Below are positions 7,904 through 16,739 of a DNA stretch of 37,339 nt, piece by piece. Made by a program: the position numbers and the translations under genes. Position 1 is the stretch's first letter; the number at the start of each line of letters is the position of its first letter. The stretch is from an uncultured Methylophilaceae bacterium (lineage in GTDB: Bacteria; Pseudomonadota; Gammaproteobacteria; Burkholderiales; Methylophilaceae), in NCBI GenBank assembly GCA_903914945.1, contig CAIWQV010000004.1, positions 1 to 37,339 on the forward strand, given 5' to 3'. The notes beneath the pieces are model-generated. The model had not been told where the DNA came from. It did not search any database and saw only the letters and a list, made by a program, of their open reading frames with translations.

Positions 7904-8974
7904 TTAATCGTCATTCTCATTTTTAATTTGATATTTGAACTCTTCTGAAAGCATAAGCTGTGAGCCGCTTACGACAATTTCATCATTTTCCTTAATTTGA
8001 TCTTCGTTAATCATCCAGCCATCATTATCTTCAATTGATGTATCTATTGATTTTCTAACAAATTTGTCTTCAGCAGTTTTTATATAAATCCAAGCTTTGC
8101 CAGCATTCCAAACAATTGACTCTTTCGGAATAAACAAAAGCTTATTTGAATTGTTACTAGAATTGGGTTGTGATGCAGAGACAATAAGTCTTGAATCAAA
8201 CCTTAATTGATTATTATATGTGACATAGAAATATGTTTTGCCTTGAAGATTTTTATCAAGCTGGGGAGCTTCAGAAAGGTATTTAGCCAAAAATTGGTCA
8301 TTAGGATTGTCGATAAGGGACAGACTTATATCCTTAGGGATATCATTTGCGAAGTTATTAGAAAGCGTAATTCTAATCAACCTTGCTTTATCGTGTAATA
8401 AAAAATCAAGAATGTTATTGCTGGCAGGAGACTGAATCATCGCAAGAATTTTATCTCCCCATTGAACTCTAATGTTCTGCTCTAGGCCATCTATAAGAGC
8501 TTGGCTTTTTATAAGGTTGAATTGAGTTGTTTGATAAGCTACTTGACTTTCTTGAAGTGTTTTATCAGAAATATTTTTATTGTCTTCGTTTAATGATTTA
8601 AAGCGTTCGTAATTTCTTTTATCTCGAATGAATTCATTTTTTAAAATATTAATTTGATTTTTTATTTCATTGAGTTTATTTTTTTGCTCAATGAGCGCAT
8701 CTACGCTTAATACATTTCCGTAACTGGTAATTGTTTTAGCATGAGTTGCTACTTTTATTTTTTCAGTCTTAATTCCACTATTTAACTGTACCGCTTTTGA
8801 GATAACGACAAAATCAAGCCCATTTTCTTTTTTGATATATGAATTTGTTTTTTTTGTATCTATAAGGTCATTTGCATTATTAAATTCATCACGTCCTAAG
8901 AAGATCAATAGCCATATTAGAAGGATGATAAGAACGGCTTGGATGGCGACAAATAATGTTAATTTATTTTTCAT
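7904..8974 (-). CDS. RND efflux periplasmic adaptor (membrane fusion protein)
   Basis: This is a 356-residue HlyD/CusB-like adaptor that links the inner-membrane pump to the outer-membrane channel. A hydrophobic segment at residues 5-26 anchors or exports it. Residues about 85-165 are rich in K, E, N and L with few prolines and should form the alpha-helical hairpin. A lipoyl/beta-barrel-like region follows, with a C-terminal membrane-proximal part (KESIVWNAGKAWIYI). Sequence identity with well-known adaptors looks low, and the call rests mainly on layout and context. No N-terminal metal-binding extension of the CusB type is seen. It overlaps the upstream outer-membrane gene by 11 bases and ends six bases before the pump start, so the three are probably translated from one mRNA. 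Confidence 0.82.
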   Translation of the reverse strand: MKNKLTLFVAIQAVLIILLIWLLIFLGRDEFNNANDLIDTKKTNSYIKKENGLDFVVISKAVQLNSGIKTEKIKVATHAKTITSYGNVLSVDALIEQKNKLNEIKNQINILKNEFIRDKRNYERFKSLNEDNKNISDKTLQESQVAYQTTQFNLIKSQALIDGLEQNIRVQWGDKILAMIQSPASNNILDFLLHDKARLIRITLSNNFANDIPKDISLSLIDNPNDQFLAKYLSEAPQLDKNLQGKTYFYVTYNNQLRFDSRLIVSASQPNSSNNSNKLLFIPKESIVWNAGKAWIYIKTAEDKFVRKSIDTSIEDNDGWMINEDQIKENDEIVVSGSQLMLSEEFKYQIKNENDD

Positions 8975-10397
8975 TGGTCATGACTTGAGTTTGCTTAATG
9001 ATCGGATATTGCAAAATGCTTTCGAAATCAAATCCACTTTGAATCAATGCTACTTTATTTTCATAGAGTTTTTGCTTAAATTGCATATTTTTTAATTTTT
9101 CTTTTGTGAATTCTAAGCGGTCAATTTCGCCATCACCGAACTTTTTGTCTAACCCATTTTCAATATCTTTTATGGATCGGTTGTCCTCAATGCCTTTTTT
9201 AACCAAAGCACGATTGGTTTCGTAATTATTAGTTAATTTTGAAATATCATTAAGTATTGATGTTTGTAATTTTTCAATTGAAAGCACTTCTATATCGCTA
9301 ATCTTTTTAGCCTCATTGATAAGCGCCTGATTCTTCCTGGTTGATGGAATTAACGTGGATAGCCCTAGAATCCATTTACTTGCGCCGTAATCATATAAAT
9401 AGGCTGGAGAAAATGTAATATCTGGATATTGTTCTGCAATTTGAAGTTTAAGTTTAGATTCTGCAAGGGCGTATTGTGCGAGGGCTATCCTTAAATCTAT
9501 GCGATTATATATTCCTAAATTATTGAGTTTATCCTTGTTCGATTCATTATTTAAAGCACTGTCAAATTCATTGATAAAGCCATCTAGATTCAAGGGAGCT
9601 AAGGTTAACAAATTGAATTTTTCAGGAGTGAGGCCGGTGATTTTTCCAAGCATAGCCCTGAGTTCCGAAACGCGTATTTGCTCATCATTTAATTTTTGAA
9701 TATTTCTATTCAGCTCTAGCTGACTAAGGTCTAATTCAGCAGAAGAGACAATGCCCGCGATTTTTCTTTTTTTAAGCATATGGAGAATATCATTTTGCAT
9801 TTTAACTTCGCCTTTTATCACTTGAATATTCAATAGACTTCTTTGATAGTCTAAATAGGTGCTTGTGAGTTCAGTCTTGATATCCCAAGCCAATTTTCTT
9901 AGCTCAAGTCTCTTGATTAATGTTTGGTTGATGGCCTTTTCTTCACGAATTTTGGCTTTATTAGCCGTTTCAAAAAGAGTGCTGAAATTAATTCCAAGTG
10001 CATTTTTAGACTTATCTTGATTATTACCTTCTCTACCTCCGTCGAGCCCTAAAGATGAAGGAGGTTTAATAGTTGCTATAGATTCTTGGTCTTTAGCAAT
10101 ACTCCATTCTTTTTTAGCTATTTCAATTTTTGGATTGAAAAAGAGCGCACAAAGCATGAGCTCATTCAGACCCCATTCTTTGATTGGCAATTGATCATCT
10201 TTTAGCCCCTGATTGAGCAAAAAGCTCTTAAATTCAGTATCTTCCGGGTCTTTTGTGCTAATTTTTTCTATGATCTTTTCATTGGCCAAAGGATGTGGTT
10301 CGTAATTTACAAAACTGCAACTTGATAGAAAAAGCACTATAAAACTTGCTAGAAGCGATGATATGAAAATGTGCAATTTAAGTGCTTGGGTTTTCAA
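8964..10397 (-). CDS. TolC-like outer-membrane efflux lipoprotein
   Basis: This is a 477-residue outer-membrane factor, the exit channel of the tripartite pump. The N-terminus is a lipoprotein signal peptide with lipobox LSSC, lipidated Cys at residue 27. Two helical repeats typical of TolC/CusC follow. Visible landmarks are GLNELMLCALFFNPKIEIAK near the start of the first repeat and YNRIDLRIALAQYALAESK near the start of the second. The start is TTG at 10397-10395. A stop lies four codons upstream and the signal peptide would be lost from any internal ATG, so TTG is well supported. It is the first gene of the operon, followed by the adaptor (11-base overlap) and pump. No regulator or metal sensor is adjacent. 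It is divergent from the tRNA-Leu/tig unit. Confidence 0.86.
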   Translation of the reverse strand: MKTQALKLHIFISSLLASFIVLFLSSCSFVNYEPHPLANEKIIEKISTKDPEDTEFKSFLLNQGLKDDQLPIKEWGLNELMLCALFFNPKIEIAKKEWSIAKDQESIATIKPPSSLGLDGGREGNNQDKSKNALGINFSTLFETANKAKIREEKAINQTLIKRLELRKLAWDIKTELTSTYLDYQRSLLNIQVIKGEVKMQNDILHMLKKRKIAGIVSSAELDLSQLELNRNIQKLNDEQIRVSELRAMLGKITGLTPEKFNLLTLAPLNLDGFINEFDSALNNESNKDKLNNLGIYNRIDLRIALAQYALAESKLKLQIAEQYPDITFSPAYLYDYGASKWILGLSTLIPSTRKNQALINEAKKISDIEVLSIEKLQTSILNDISKLTNNYETNRALVKKGIEDNRSIKDIENGLDKKFGDGEIDRLEFTKEKLKNMQFKQKLYENKVALIQSGFDFESILQYPIIKQTQVMTNEK

Positions 10398-10561
10398 TTT
10401 GTATCTTTAGGTTGGGTTTAAACAATTTCAAAGAATTTACGACATCTTAAATCAAAATATCACTGTATTTCATTGATTCATTGAATTATTCCTTTTCGAT
10501 AAAGACTAACTTGTTATAAAATAGGGCTAAATTTTTGTTATATATAACTTTTTTAATCATC

Positions 10562-10646
10562 GCGAGAGTGGCGGAATTGGTAGACGCACTGGATTTAGGT
10601 TCCAGCGCCGCAAGGCGTGAGAGTTCGAGTCTCTCCTTTCGCACCA
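10562..10646 (+). tRNA. tRNA-Leu (anticodon UAG)
   Basis: This is an 85-base cloverleaf with a class II long variable arm. The acceptor arms are GCGAGAG and CTTTCGC (one G-U pair), the discriminator is A and CCA is encoded. The anticodon stem CTGGA/TCCAG holds loop TTTAGGT with anticodon TAG. The TPsiC arm contains GTTCGAGTC. It lies 28 bases before tig and may share its transcript. Confidence 0.96.
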
Positions 10647-10674
10647 CCGATCTAAATTTTAGGGAATTTTAAGC

Positions 10675-11988
10675 ATGGCTACAGCAGTGGAAACATTAAG
10701 TAACTTAGAAAGACGTATCACGGTCAAGGTACCCGTCGAACCTCTTCAAAAAGAGATGTCAACTCGCTTTCAGCGTTTAACCCGAACAGCAAAAGTGCCT
10801 GGTTTTAGACCTGGTAAAGCCCCTTTAAAAATGATCGAACAGCAATATGGACCACAAGTAAAAGAAGAGGTCTTTGCTGAAGCGATTGAAACTTCTTTTG
10901 GTCAAGCTATCCAAGAAAATAAACTACGCGTTATTGGCATGCCGAATATTCAGCATAAGCCCCTTAATCAAGTTCATGAAGAATTTGAATATACCGCAAC
11001 ATTTGAGGTGTTTCCTGAAGTCACATTAGGTGATTTTAAAGCGGTTTCAATTGAGAAACCTGAAGCTCAAATTACCGACAAAGATGTTAATAAAACAATC
11101 GATGTATTACTCAAGCAAAGAGCTCAATTTATCGAATCTAAAGAGGGTTCAGCTAAAGGCGACCGACTTACGTTAACGCTCACCTCATTTATAAATGACA
11201 AACAAGTTGAAACGACAGGCGATAAGCCTATTCAAATTATTTTAGGCGATGATTCTCGGTTTGCAATTTTTGATGACCATCTTGTGGGTGGTAAAGCGGG
11301 GGAGTCTAAAACATTTGATGTTAATTACCCAGAAACACACAATCCTAAGGAATTAGCAGGAAAAAAAGTTCAATACAACGTGAATTTTATTGTAGTTGCA
11401 AAACCTAAACTTCCAGAAGTGAACGGTCAATTTGCACAATCACTTGGTGTGGCAGACGGCAATGTAGATAAGATGCGCGAAGAAATTAAACAAAGTCTAG
11501 AGCAGGAATTGGATAAAAGAGTACAAATTAAACTTAAAGAACAAGTCTTCACTCAATTGTTAGATATTTGTGAAGTGGACTTACCAAAGGCTTTAATTAA
11601 TGTTGAAATCAATCGCATGGCTCAATCAACTTACGCTAACTTAAAGCAACGCGGAGCAGATTTAAAACAATTTAAGCTTGAGCCTTCTATGTTTGAGGAT
11701 CAAGCGAAGAAGACATGTAAGCTGAGATTAGTTTTAGCTGAAATTGTAGATAAGAATAGTTTGCGTGCATCTCCAGATCAAATCAAAGCCATGGTGAATG
11801 AGTTTGCACTTAACTTTGATGACACAGAAGAGGCTGTTCAATGGTTTTATGCTGAACCTTCAAGACTTGAAGAGCCCACAGCTCTTGCAACTGAAGTGAA
11901 TGTGGTCGAATGGTTTATGACGCAATGTAAGGTGCAGAATAAAAAAACAACATTCGATGAACTTATGACAGGACCAGCTAAAGCTTAA
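10675..11988 (+). CDS. tig: Trigger factor (ribosome-associated chaperone)
   Basis: This 437-residue chaperone meets nascent chains at the ribosome exit. Three domains are visible. The N-terminal ribosome-binding domain has signature GFRPGKAP (43-50). A FKBP-like domain spans about 160-245. The C-terminal helical arms run from about 250 to the end, closing with KKTTFDELM. The FKBP domain looks eroded: the usual IPGFE stretch is replaced by FAIFDD (196-201) and the F.G..DG motif is missing, so prolyl isomerase activity is doubtful while chaperoning should remain. The gene starts 28 bases after tRNA-Leu and ends three bases before clpP, the standard tig-clpP-clpX order. Confidence 0.96.
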   Translation: MATAVETLSNLERRITVKVPVEPLQKEMSTRFQRLTRTAKVPGFRPGKAPLKMIEQQYGPQVKEEVFAEAIETSFGQAIQENKLRVIGMPNIQHKPLNQVHEEFEYTATFEVFPEVTLGDFKAVSIEKPEAQITDKDVNKTIDVLLKQRAQFIESKEGSAKGDRLTLTLTSFINDKQVETTGDKPIQIILGDDSRFAIFDDHLVGGKAGESKTFDVNYPETHNPKELAGKKVQYNVNFIVVAKPKLPEVNGQFAQSLGVADGNVDKMREEIKQSLEQELDKRVQIKLKEQVFTQLLDICEVDLPKALINVEINRMAQSTYANLKQRGADLKQFKLEPSMFEDQAKKTCKLRLVLAEIVDKNSLRASPDQIKAMVNEFALNFDDTEEAVQWFYAEPSRLEEPTALATEVNVVEWFMTQCKVQNKKTTFDELMTGPAKA

Positions 11989-11991
11989 ATT

Positions 11992-12609
11992 ATGGCTTAT
12001 ACATCTCCAAACAATTTGGGCTACGTGCCTATGGTCATTGAACAAAGTGGTCGAGGTGAGCGAGCTTATGATATTTATTCTCGGCTTCTAAAAGAACGCG
12101 TCATTTTTCTGGTGGGGCCTGTAGATGATATGACCGCTAATGTGATTGTGGCCCAACTACTTTTCTTAGAAGCAGACAATCCTGATAAAGACATATCTTT
12201 ATATATCAACTCTCCAGGTGGCTCAGTAACTGCAGGTATGGCTATCTATGACACTATGCAATTTATTAAACCTGACGTGAGCACATTATGTATAGGTCAA
12301 GCTGCCAGCATGGGTGCATTATTACTTGCAGCGGGCGAAAAAGGAAAACGTTTTTGTTTGCCTAATTCACGTGTAATGATTCATCAGCCTTTAGGCGGAT
12401 TTCAAGGGCAAGCATCAGACATAGAAATTCATGCGAAAGAAATTTTATTTTTAAAAGAAAAATTAAATCAAATATTAGCAACGCATACAGGCCAAACACT
12501 TAAAAAAATCGCTGCTGACACGGATAGAGATAACTTTTTAAGCGCTGAGCAATCTGTTGAATATGGCATGGTAGACCAAGTGATTTCAAAAAGATCTCAA
12601 GTCATCTAA
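11992..12609 (+). CDS. clpP: ATP-dependent Clp protease, proteolytic subunit
   Basis: This is a serine peptidase of 205 residues that forms the two-ring, 14-subunit chamber fed by ClpX. The triad is visible as S106 (GQAASMGA), H131 (VMIHQPLGG) and D180 (DTDRDNF), with the same spacing as E. coli S111, H136 and D185. The oligomer and oxyanion region INSPGGSV is at 73-80. The start lies three bases after the tig stop and 12 bases separate the gene from clpX, so tig-clpP-clpX is one operon. No good Shine-Dalgarno precedes the ATG, so translation may be coupled to tig. Confidence 0.98.
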   Translation: MAYTSPNNLGYVPMVIEQSGRGERAYDIYSRLLKERVIFLVGPVDDMTANVIVAQLLFLEADNPDKDISLYINSPGGSVTAGMAIYDTMQFIKPDVSTLCIGQAASMGALLLAAGEKGKRFCLPNSRVMIHQPLGGFQGQASDIEIHAKEILFLKEKLNQILATHTGQTLKKIAADTDRDNFLSAEQSVEYGMVDQVISKRSQVI

Positions 12610-12621
12610 TACTTTCTATTT

Positions 12622-13902
12622 ATGGCCACTAAAAGCGACAACGAAAAATTACTCTATTGCTCATTTTGTGGCAAAAGTCAGCATGAAGTAAAAAAACTGA
12701 TTGCAGGCCCTTCAGTATTTATCTGCGATGAGTGTGTTGATTTATGTAACGATATTATCAAAGAAGAAGTTAAGAGCCCTGCAAAGGAAGCTAAAGACCA
12801 CGATCAACTTCCTTCCCCTAAAGAAATTTGTGATCAACTTGATGAGCATGTCATTGGCCAAACAGGCGCTAAAAAAAGCTTAGCTGTTGCTGTCTATAAT
12901 CATTACAAAAGATTGAGAGATAGCAGCTCTGAAGATGATATTGCGCATAAAGAAGTAGAAATTTCAAAAAGTAATATTCTTCTGATTGGCCCTACAGGCT
13001 CTGGAAAAACACTCTTAGCGCAAACGCTCGCAAAATTACTCGATGTTCCTTTTGTCATGGCAGACGCTACAACACTCACTGAAGCTGGCTATGTAGGTGA
13101 AGATGTTGAAAATATCATGCAAAAATTATTGCAAAAATGTGATTACGATATTGAAAAGGCTCAAAGAGGCATTGTCTATATCGATGAGGTTGATAAGATT
13201 TCAAGGAAATCTGAAAATCCATCTATTACAAGAGATGTTTCGGGTGAAGGCGTTCAGCAAGCACTTTTAAAACTGATTGAAGGCACTGTCGCATCAGTTC
13301 CTCCTCAAGGCGGTCGTAAACATCCGAATCAAGAATTTGTTCAGCTCGACACGACAAATATTTTATTTATTTGTGGCGGTGCTTTTGATGGTCTGGAAAA
13401 GATTATCAAACAAAGGTCTGAAAAAGGCGGTATTGGTTTTGGTGCTCAAGTAAATAGCAAAGCTGATGCTAAGGTAATCGGTGATGTTATTAAAGATGTC
13501 GAACCAGAAGATTTAATTAAATTTGGCTTAATCCCTGAGTTTATAGGCAGACTCCCTGTTGTTGCGACGCTTGAATCTTTAAGTGAAGATGCTTTAGTTC
13601 GAATTCTGACTGAGCCTAAAAATGCCTTAACTAAACAGTATATTAAGCTATTTGCGATGGAGCATGTATCACTCGAGTTTAGGCCGTCAGCATTGAGGTT
13701 GATAGCTAAAAAAGCACTTGAAAGAAAGACGGGCGCACGAGGTCTTCGTTCCATTATGGAGCATGTTTTGTTAGATACAATGTATGAATTACCATCTATT
13801 AAGAACCTTGAGAAGGTTGTTATTGACGATGGTGTGATTGAACAATCAAGTAAACCTATACTTTTATTCTCAGAAAAGAAACAAGTTTCAGGAAAAAAAT
13901 AA
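12622..13902 (+). CDS. clpX: Clp protease ATP-binding unfoldase subunit
   Basis: This is a 426-residue AAA+ unfoldase that selects tagged or damaged proteins and threads them into ClpP. The N-terminal zinc domain has C13, C16, C35 and C38. The AAA+ domain shows Walker A GPTGSGKT (123-130), pore-1 loop GYVG (156-159), Walker [11 protein letters not shown], an RKH loop (GGRKH) and the IGF loop (GGIGFGA) that docks on ClpP. The C-terminal small domain includes [12 protein letters not shown]. Everything needed for activity seems present. It is the last gene of tig-clpP-clpX. An 83-base gap with a separate heat-shock promoter precedes lon. Confidence 0.98.
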   Translation: MATKSDNEKLLYCSFCGKSQHEVKKLIAGPSVFICDECVDLCNDIIKEEVKSPAKEAKDHDQLPSPKEICDQLDEHVIGQTGAKKSLAVAVYNHYKRLRDSSSEDDIAHKEVEISKSNILLIGPTGSGKTLLAQTLAKLLDVPFVMADATTLTEAGYVGEDVENIMQKLLQKCDYDIEKAQRGIVYIDEVDKISRKSENPSITRDVSGEGVQQALLKLIEGTVASVPPQGGRKHPNQEFVQLDTTNILFICGGAFDGLEKIIKQRSEKGGIGFGAQVNSKADAKVIGDVIKDVEPEDLIKFGLIPEFIGRLPVVATLESLSEDALVRILTEPKNALTKQYIKLFAMEHVSLEFRPSALRLIAKKALERKTGARGLRSIMEHVLLDTMYELPSIKNLEKVVIDDGVIEQSSKPILLFSEKKQVSGKK

Positions 13903-13924
13903 GCTTCGCGGTTAGCCAGTAACA

Positions 13925-13953
13925 CCTTGAAATATTATAAACTGACCCCATGT
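13925..13953 (+). promoter_or_regulatory. Heat-shock (sigma-32/RpoH) promoter of lon
   Basis: CCTTGAAA (13925-13932) and CCCCATGT (13946-13953) match the RpoH consensus -35 (CTTGAA) and -10 (CCCCATnT) boxes, with 14 bases between CTTGAA and CCCCAT. The predicted start is near 13960, about 25 bases before the lon ATG. No comparable site precedes tig, clpP or clpX. Confidence 0.82.
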
Positions 13954-13985
13954 TCTAGATTAATAAACGCTTATGAAAGCATCCC

Positions 13986-16403
13986 ATGGCTCAAGAAACT
14001 AAAAATATAAATTCCCAACAAGATTTTATGCCGCTCTTACCCTTAAGAGACGTAGTTGTTTATCCGCATCTTGTGATTCCATTGTTTGTAGGTCGAACAA
14101 AGTCTGTAAAGGCTTTGGAAATTGCCTCTGATAAAGATAAAAAAATAATTTTAGTAGCTCAAAAATCTGCGAGTAAGGATGAGCCTGACGCAAAAGATCT
14201 TTATGAATATGGAACTGTAGCGTCTATTCTCCAGATGCTGAAATTGCCTGATGGTACAGTCAAAGTTTTAGTTGAAGGTTTAAGTCGTGTAAAAATTAAA
14301 GAGGTGCTTGATCAAGAAGCATGTTTTGTAGCTCGATTTGATGAGATCAATATTCCTGAGCCTAAGGATAAAGAGTCATTAGCCTTGATGAGAACAGTGT
14401 TCTCACAATTTGATCAATACGTTAAATTAAATAAAAAAATCCCTCCTGAAATATTAACTTCACTCGCTGCTATTACAGATCCTGGTAGGTTAGCAGATAT
14501 GATTGCAGCGCATCTCACATTGAAATTAGAAGAAAAACAAACGATTTTAGAAACATTAAAAATTAAAAATCGCTTAGATCATCTTTTAAAAATTATGGAA
14601 TCTGAAATTGATATTCTTCAGGTTGAAAAAAGGATTCGTGGTCGCGTTAAGCGTCAGATGGAAAAAAGCCAACGAGAATATTATCTTAATGAACAAGTCA
14701 AAGCTATCCAGAAAGAATTGGGAGAGCAAGATGAAGGCGCTGACTTAGATGAACTTGAAAAACGCATTCAAGAAGCAGGGATGTCGAAGGAAGCTTTTGA
14801 TAAAGCTACCTCTGAATTTAAAAAATTAAAAATGATGTCGCCTATGTCGGCAGAAGCATCTGTAGTTAGAAATTATATTGATACATTAATTGGTTTGCCG
14901 TGGCAGAAAAAAACTAAAATCAGTCGTGAATTAGCGCTTGCCGAAAAGATTTTAGATGAAGATCATTACGGACTTGAAAAAGTTAAAGAACGTATTATTG
15001 AGTATTTAGCGGTTCAACAAAGAGTTGATAAATTAAAGGCTCCTATTTTATGTTTAGTAGGCCCTCCGGGCGTAGGTAAAACATCTCTAGGTCAAAGCAT
15101 TGCAAAAGCCGTTAATCGTAAATTTATTCGTATGGCTTTAGGAGGTGTGCGAGACGAATCTGAAATTCGCGGCCATCGAAGAACCTATATCGGGTCAATG
15201 CCTGGCAAGGTTTTACAGAGTATGACTAAAGCAGCGGTTACAAACCCATTATTTTTACTAGATGAAGTAGATAAAATGGGTCAAGACTATCGAGGTGATC
15301 CAGCTTCTGCACTCTTGGAAGTCTTAGATCCAGAACAAAACCATACATTTACCGATCATTATGTTGAAGTTGAATATGATTTATCTGATGTTATGTTTGT
15401 AGCAACCGCTAACTCAATGAATATCCCTGAGCCACTTTTAGATCGAATGGAAATTATCCGCTTATCTGGCTATACCGAAGCTGAGAAACTTAATATTGCG
15501 ATGCATTATTTACTTCCCAAACAAATCAAGATGCATGGTTTGAAAAAATCTGAAATTAGCATTACTGCTAAAGTTGTCAGGGAAATCATTCAATATTACT
15601 CAAGAGAAGCCGGCGTTAGAAAGCTTGAGCAAGAAATTGCTAAAATTTGCAGAAAGGCTGTGAAAGAATTACTCAGCAAAAAAACACTTAAAAAAGTGAT
15701 TGTGAATAGCAAAAATCTTGAGTCTTATCTTGGCGTCAAAGTTTACGATATTGGCCTTGCTTCTAAAAAGAATCAGGTGGGTCAAGTCACAGGTCTGGCT
15801 TGGACTCAGGTAGGCGGAGAATTATTAACGATTGAAGCAGTTGTCCTGCCAGGTAAGGGAAAAACGATTATTACGGGTAAATTGGGCGACGTGATGCAAG
15901 AGTCGATCCACGCCGCAATGAGTGTCGTGAGAAGCCGAGCTAAAAAATTAGGTATAGCTGAGAATTTTTATGAAAAAAATGATATTCATATTCATTTGCC
16001 TGAAGGGGCTACACCTAAAGATGGCCCAAGTGCTGGTATAGGTATTACCTTAGCGATTGTATCCGCTTTGACCAATATTTCTGTGAGGGCTGATGTGGCT
16101 ATGACAGGCGAAATAACTCTAAGAGGCGAGGTATTGCCAATTGGCGGCCTCAAAGAGAAGTTACTTGCAGCCCATCGTGGCGGCATTAAAACTGTTCTTA
16201 TTCCTGAGCAAAACGTAAAAGATTTGACTGAAATTTCAGATGAGGTTAAAAATGCACTAGAAATTCATCCTGTTCGATGGATTGATGAAGTTTTAGAGCT
16301 TGCTTTAACTAAAATGCCGAAAAGTATAGCGACAAAGGACCAAAAATCCGTTCCTGTGCCCCAGAAAAAACTCACTAATATTACAAAAACCATTACACAT
16401 TAG
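13986..16403 (+). CDS. lon: ATP-dependent Lon protease
   Basis: This is an 805-residue cytoplasmic AAA+ serine protease that degrades misfolded and regulatory proteins. The N-terminal LON substrate domain starts [11 protein letters not shown]. The AAA+ module has Walker A GPPGVGKT (359-366), Walker B FLLDEVDK and sensor ATANS. The C-terminal peptidase has the Ser-Lys dyad S682 (KDGPSAG) and K725 (GGLKEKLL), spaced 43 residues apart as in E. coli (S679/K722). A short basic tail follows. A clear heat-shock promoter sits just upstream, so lon can be induced apart from tig-clpPX. Two tRNA genes and ppiD follow. The E. coli neighbour hupB (HU) is absent here. Confidence 0.98.
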   Translation: MAQETKNINSQQDFMPLLPLRDVVVYPHLVIPLFVGRTKSVKALEIASDKDKKIILVAQKSASKDEPDAKDLYEYGTVASILQMLKLPDGTVKVLVEGLSRVKIKEVLDQEACFVARFDEINIPEPKDKESLALMRTVFSQFDQYVKLNKKIPPEILTSLAAITDPGRLADMIAAHLTLKLEEKQTILETLKIKNRLDHLLKIMESEIDILQVEKRIRGRVKRQMEKSQREYYLNEQVKAIQKELGEQDEGADLDELEKRIQEAGMSKEAFDKATSEFKKLKMMSPMSAEASVVRNYIDTLIGLPWQKKTKISRELALAEKILDEDHYGLEKVKERIIEYLAVQQRVDKLKAPILCLVGPPGVGKTSLGQSIAKAVNRKFIRMALGGVRDESEIRGHRRTYIGSMPGKVLQSMTKAAVTNPLFLLDEVDKMGQDYRGDPASALLEVLDPEQNHTFTDHYVEVEYDLSDVMFVATANSMNIPEPLLDRMEIIRLSGYTEAEKLNIAMHYLLPKQIKMHGLKKSEISITAKVVREIIQYYSREAGVRKLEQEIAKICRKAVKELLSKKTLKKVIVNSKNLESYLGVKVYDIGLASKKNQVGQVTGLAWTQVGGELLTIEAVVLPGKGKTIITGKLGDVMQESIHAAMSVVRSRAKKLGIAENFYEKNDIHIHLPEGATPKDGPSAGIGITLAIVSALTNISVRADVAMTGEITLRGEVLPIGGLKEKLLAAHRGGIKTVLIPEQNVKDLTEISDEVKNALEIHPVRWIDEVLELALTKMPKSIATKDQKSVPVPQKKLTNITKTITH

Positions 16404-16465
16404 CGTAAACCTAGCGTTGGTAAGGACTATGTTGTAAAATAGCCGCCTTACTAATGAGTGTGCAT

Positions 16466-16541
16466 GGGTGCTTAGCTCAGTTGGTAGAGCGTCGCCCTTA
16501 CAAGGCGAATGTCGGCGGTTCGACCCCGTCAGCACCCACCA
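16466..16541 (+). tRNA. tRNA-Val (anticodon UAC)
   Basis: This is a 76-base cloverleaf with acceptor arms GGGTGCT and AGCACCC, discriminator A and encoded CCA. Anticodon stem TCGCC/GGCGA holds loop CTTACAA with anticodon TAC. The D-arm AGCTCAGTTGGTAGAGC and TPsiC GGTTCGACC are standard. It lies 62 bases after lon and 18 bases before tRNA-Asp, so the two are probably co-transcribed. Confidence 0.97.
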
Positions 16542-16559
16542 ATTTTAGTAACAAGTTTT

Positions 16560-16636
16560 GGAGTGGTAGTTCAGTTGGTTAGAATACCGGCCTGTCACGC
16601 CGGGGGTCGCGGGTTCGAGTCCCGTCCACTCCGCCA
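16560..16636 (+). tRNA. tRNA-Asp (anticodon GUC)
   Basis: This is a 77-base cloverleaf with acceptor arms GGAGTGG and CCACTCC, discriminator G as usual for Asp, and encoded CCA. Anticodon stem CCGGC/GCCGG holds loop CTGTCAC with anticodon GTC. A rho-independent terminator starts eight bases after the CCA end. Confidence 0.97.
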
Positions 16637-16644
16637 ACATCATT

Positions 16645-16671
16645 AAGGCGAATCTAAAGATTCGCCTTTTT
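16645..16671 (+). terminator. Rho-independent terminator after the tRNA pair
   Basis: A 10-bp perfect stem AAGGCGAATC/GATTCGCCTT (16645-16654 with 16659-16668) with loop TAAA runs into a T run through 16671. It ends the tRNA-Val/tRNA-Asp transcript before ppiD. Confidence 0.9.
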
Positions 16672-16739
16672 GTTCATTCAGTGAGAACTTTTTGGTATGT
16701 TTATTTATCATAAAGCTTAATAGATATAGGATAAATTCG

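Noticed and set aside
10537-10548. GTTATATATAAC palindrome before tRNA-Leu as an operator
   Set aside because: Short AT palindromes arise easily in such AT-rich DNA, and it may just be part of a -10 region.
13446-13925. 159-codon open frame antisense to clpX
   Set aside because: It mirrors conserved ClpX codons, with no signal of its own.
16466-16671. tRNA-Val/tRNA-Asp 3' ends as an integration site for a mobile element
   Set aside because: No integrase, no repeated tRNA end and no unusual base composition occur nearby.
16692-16739. Longer N-terminus of PpiD from a TTG at 16692
   Set aside because: It would add an atypical stretch before the usual [10 protein letters not shown] opening, while ATG 16740 has an AGGAT ribosome site.
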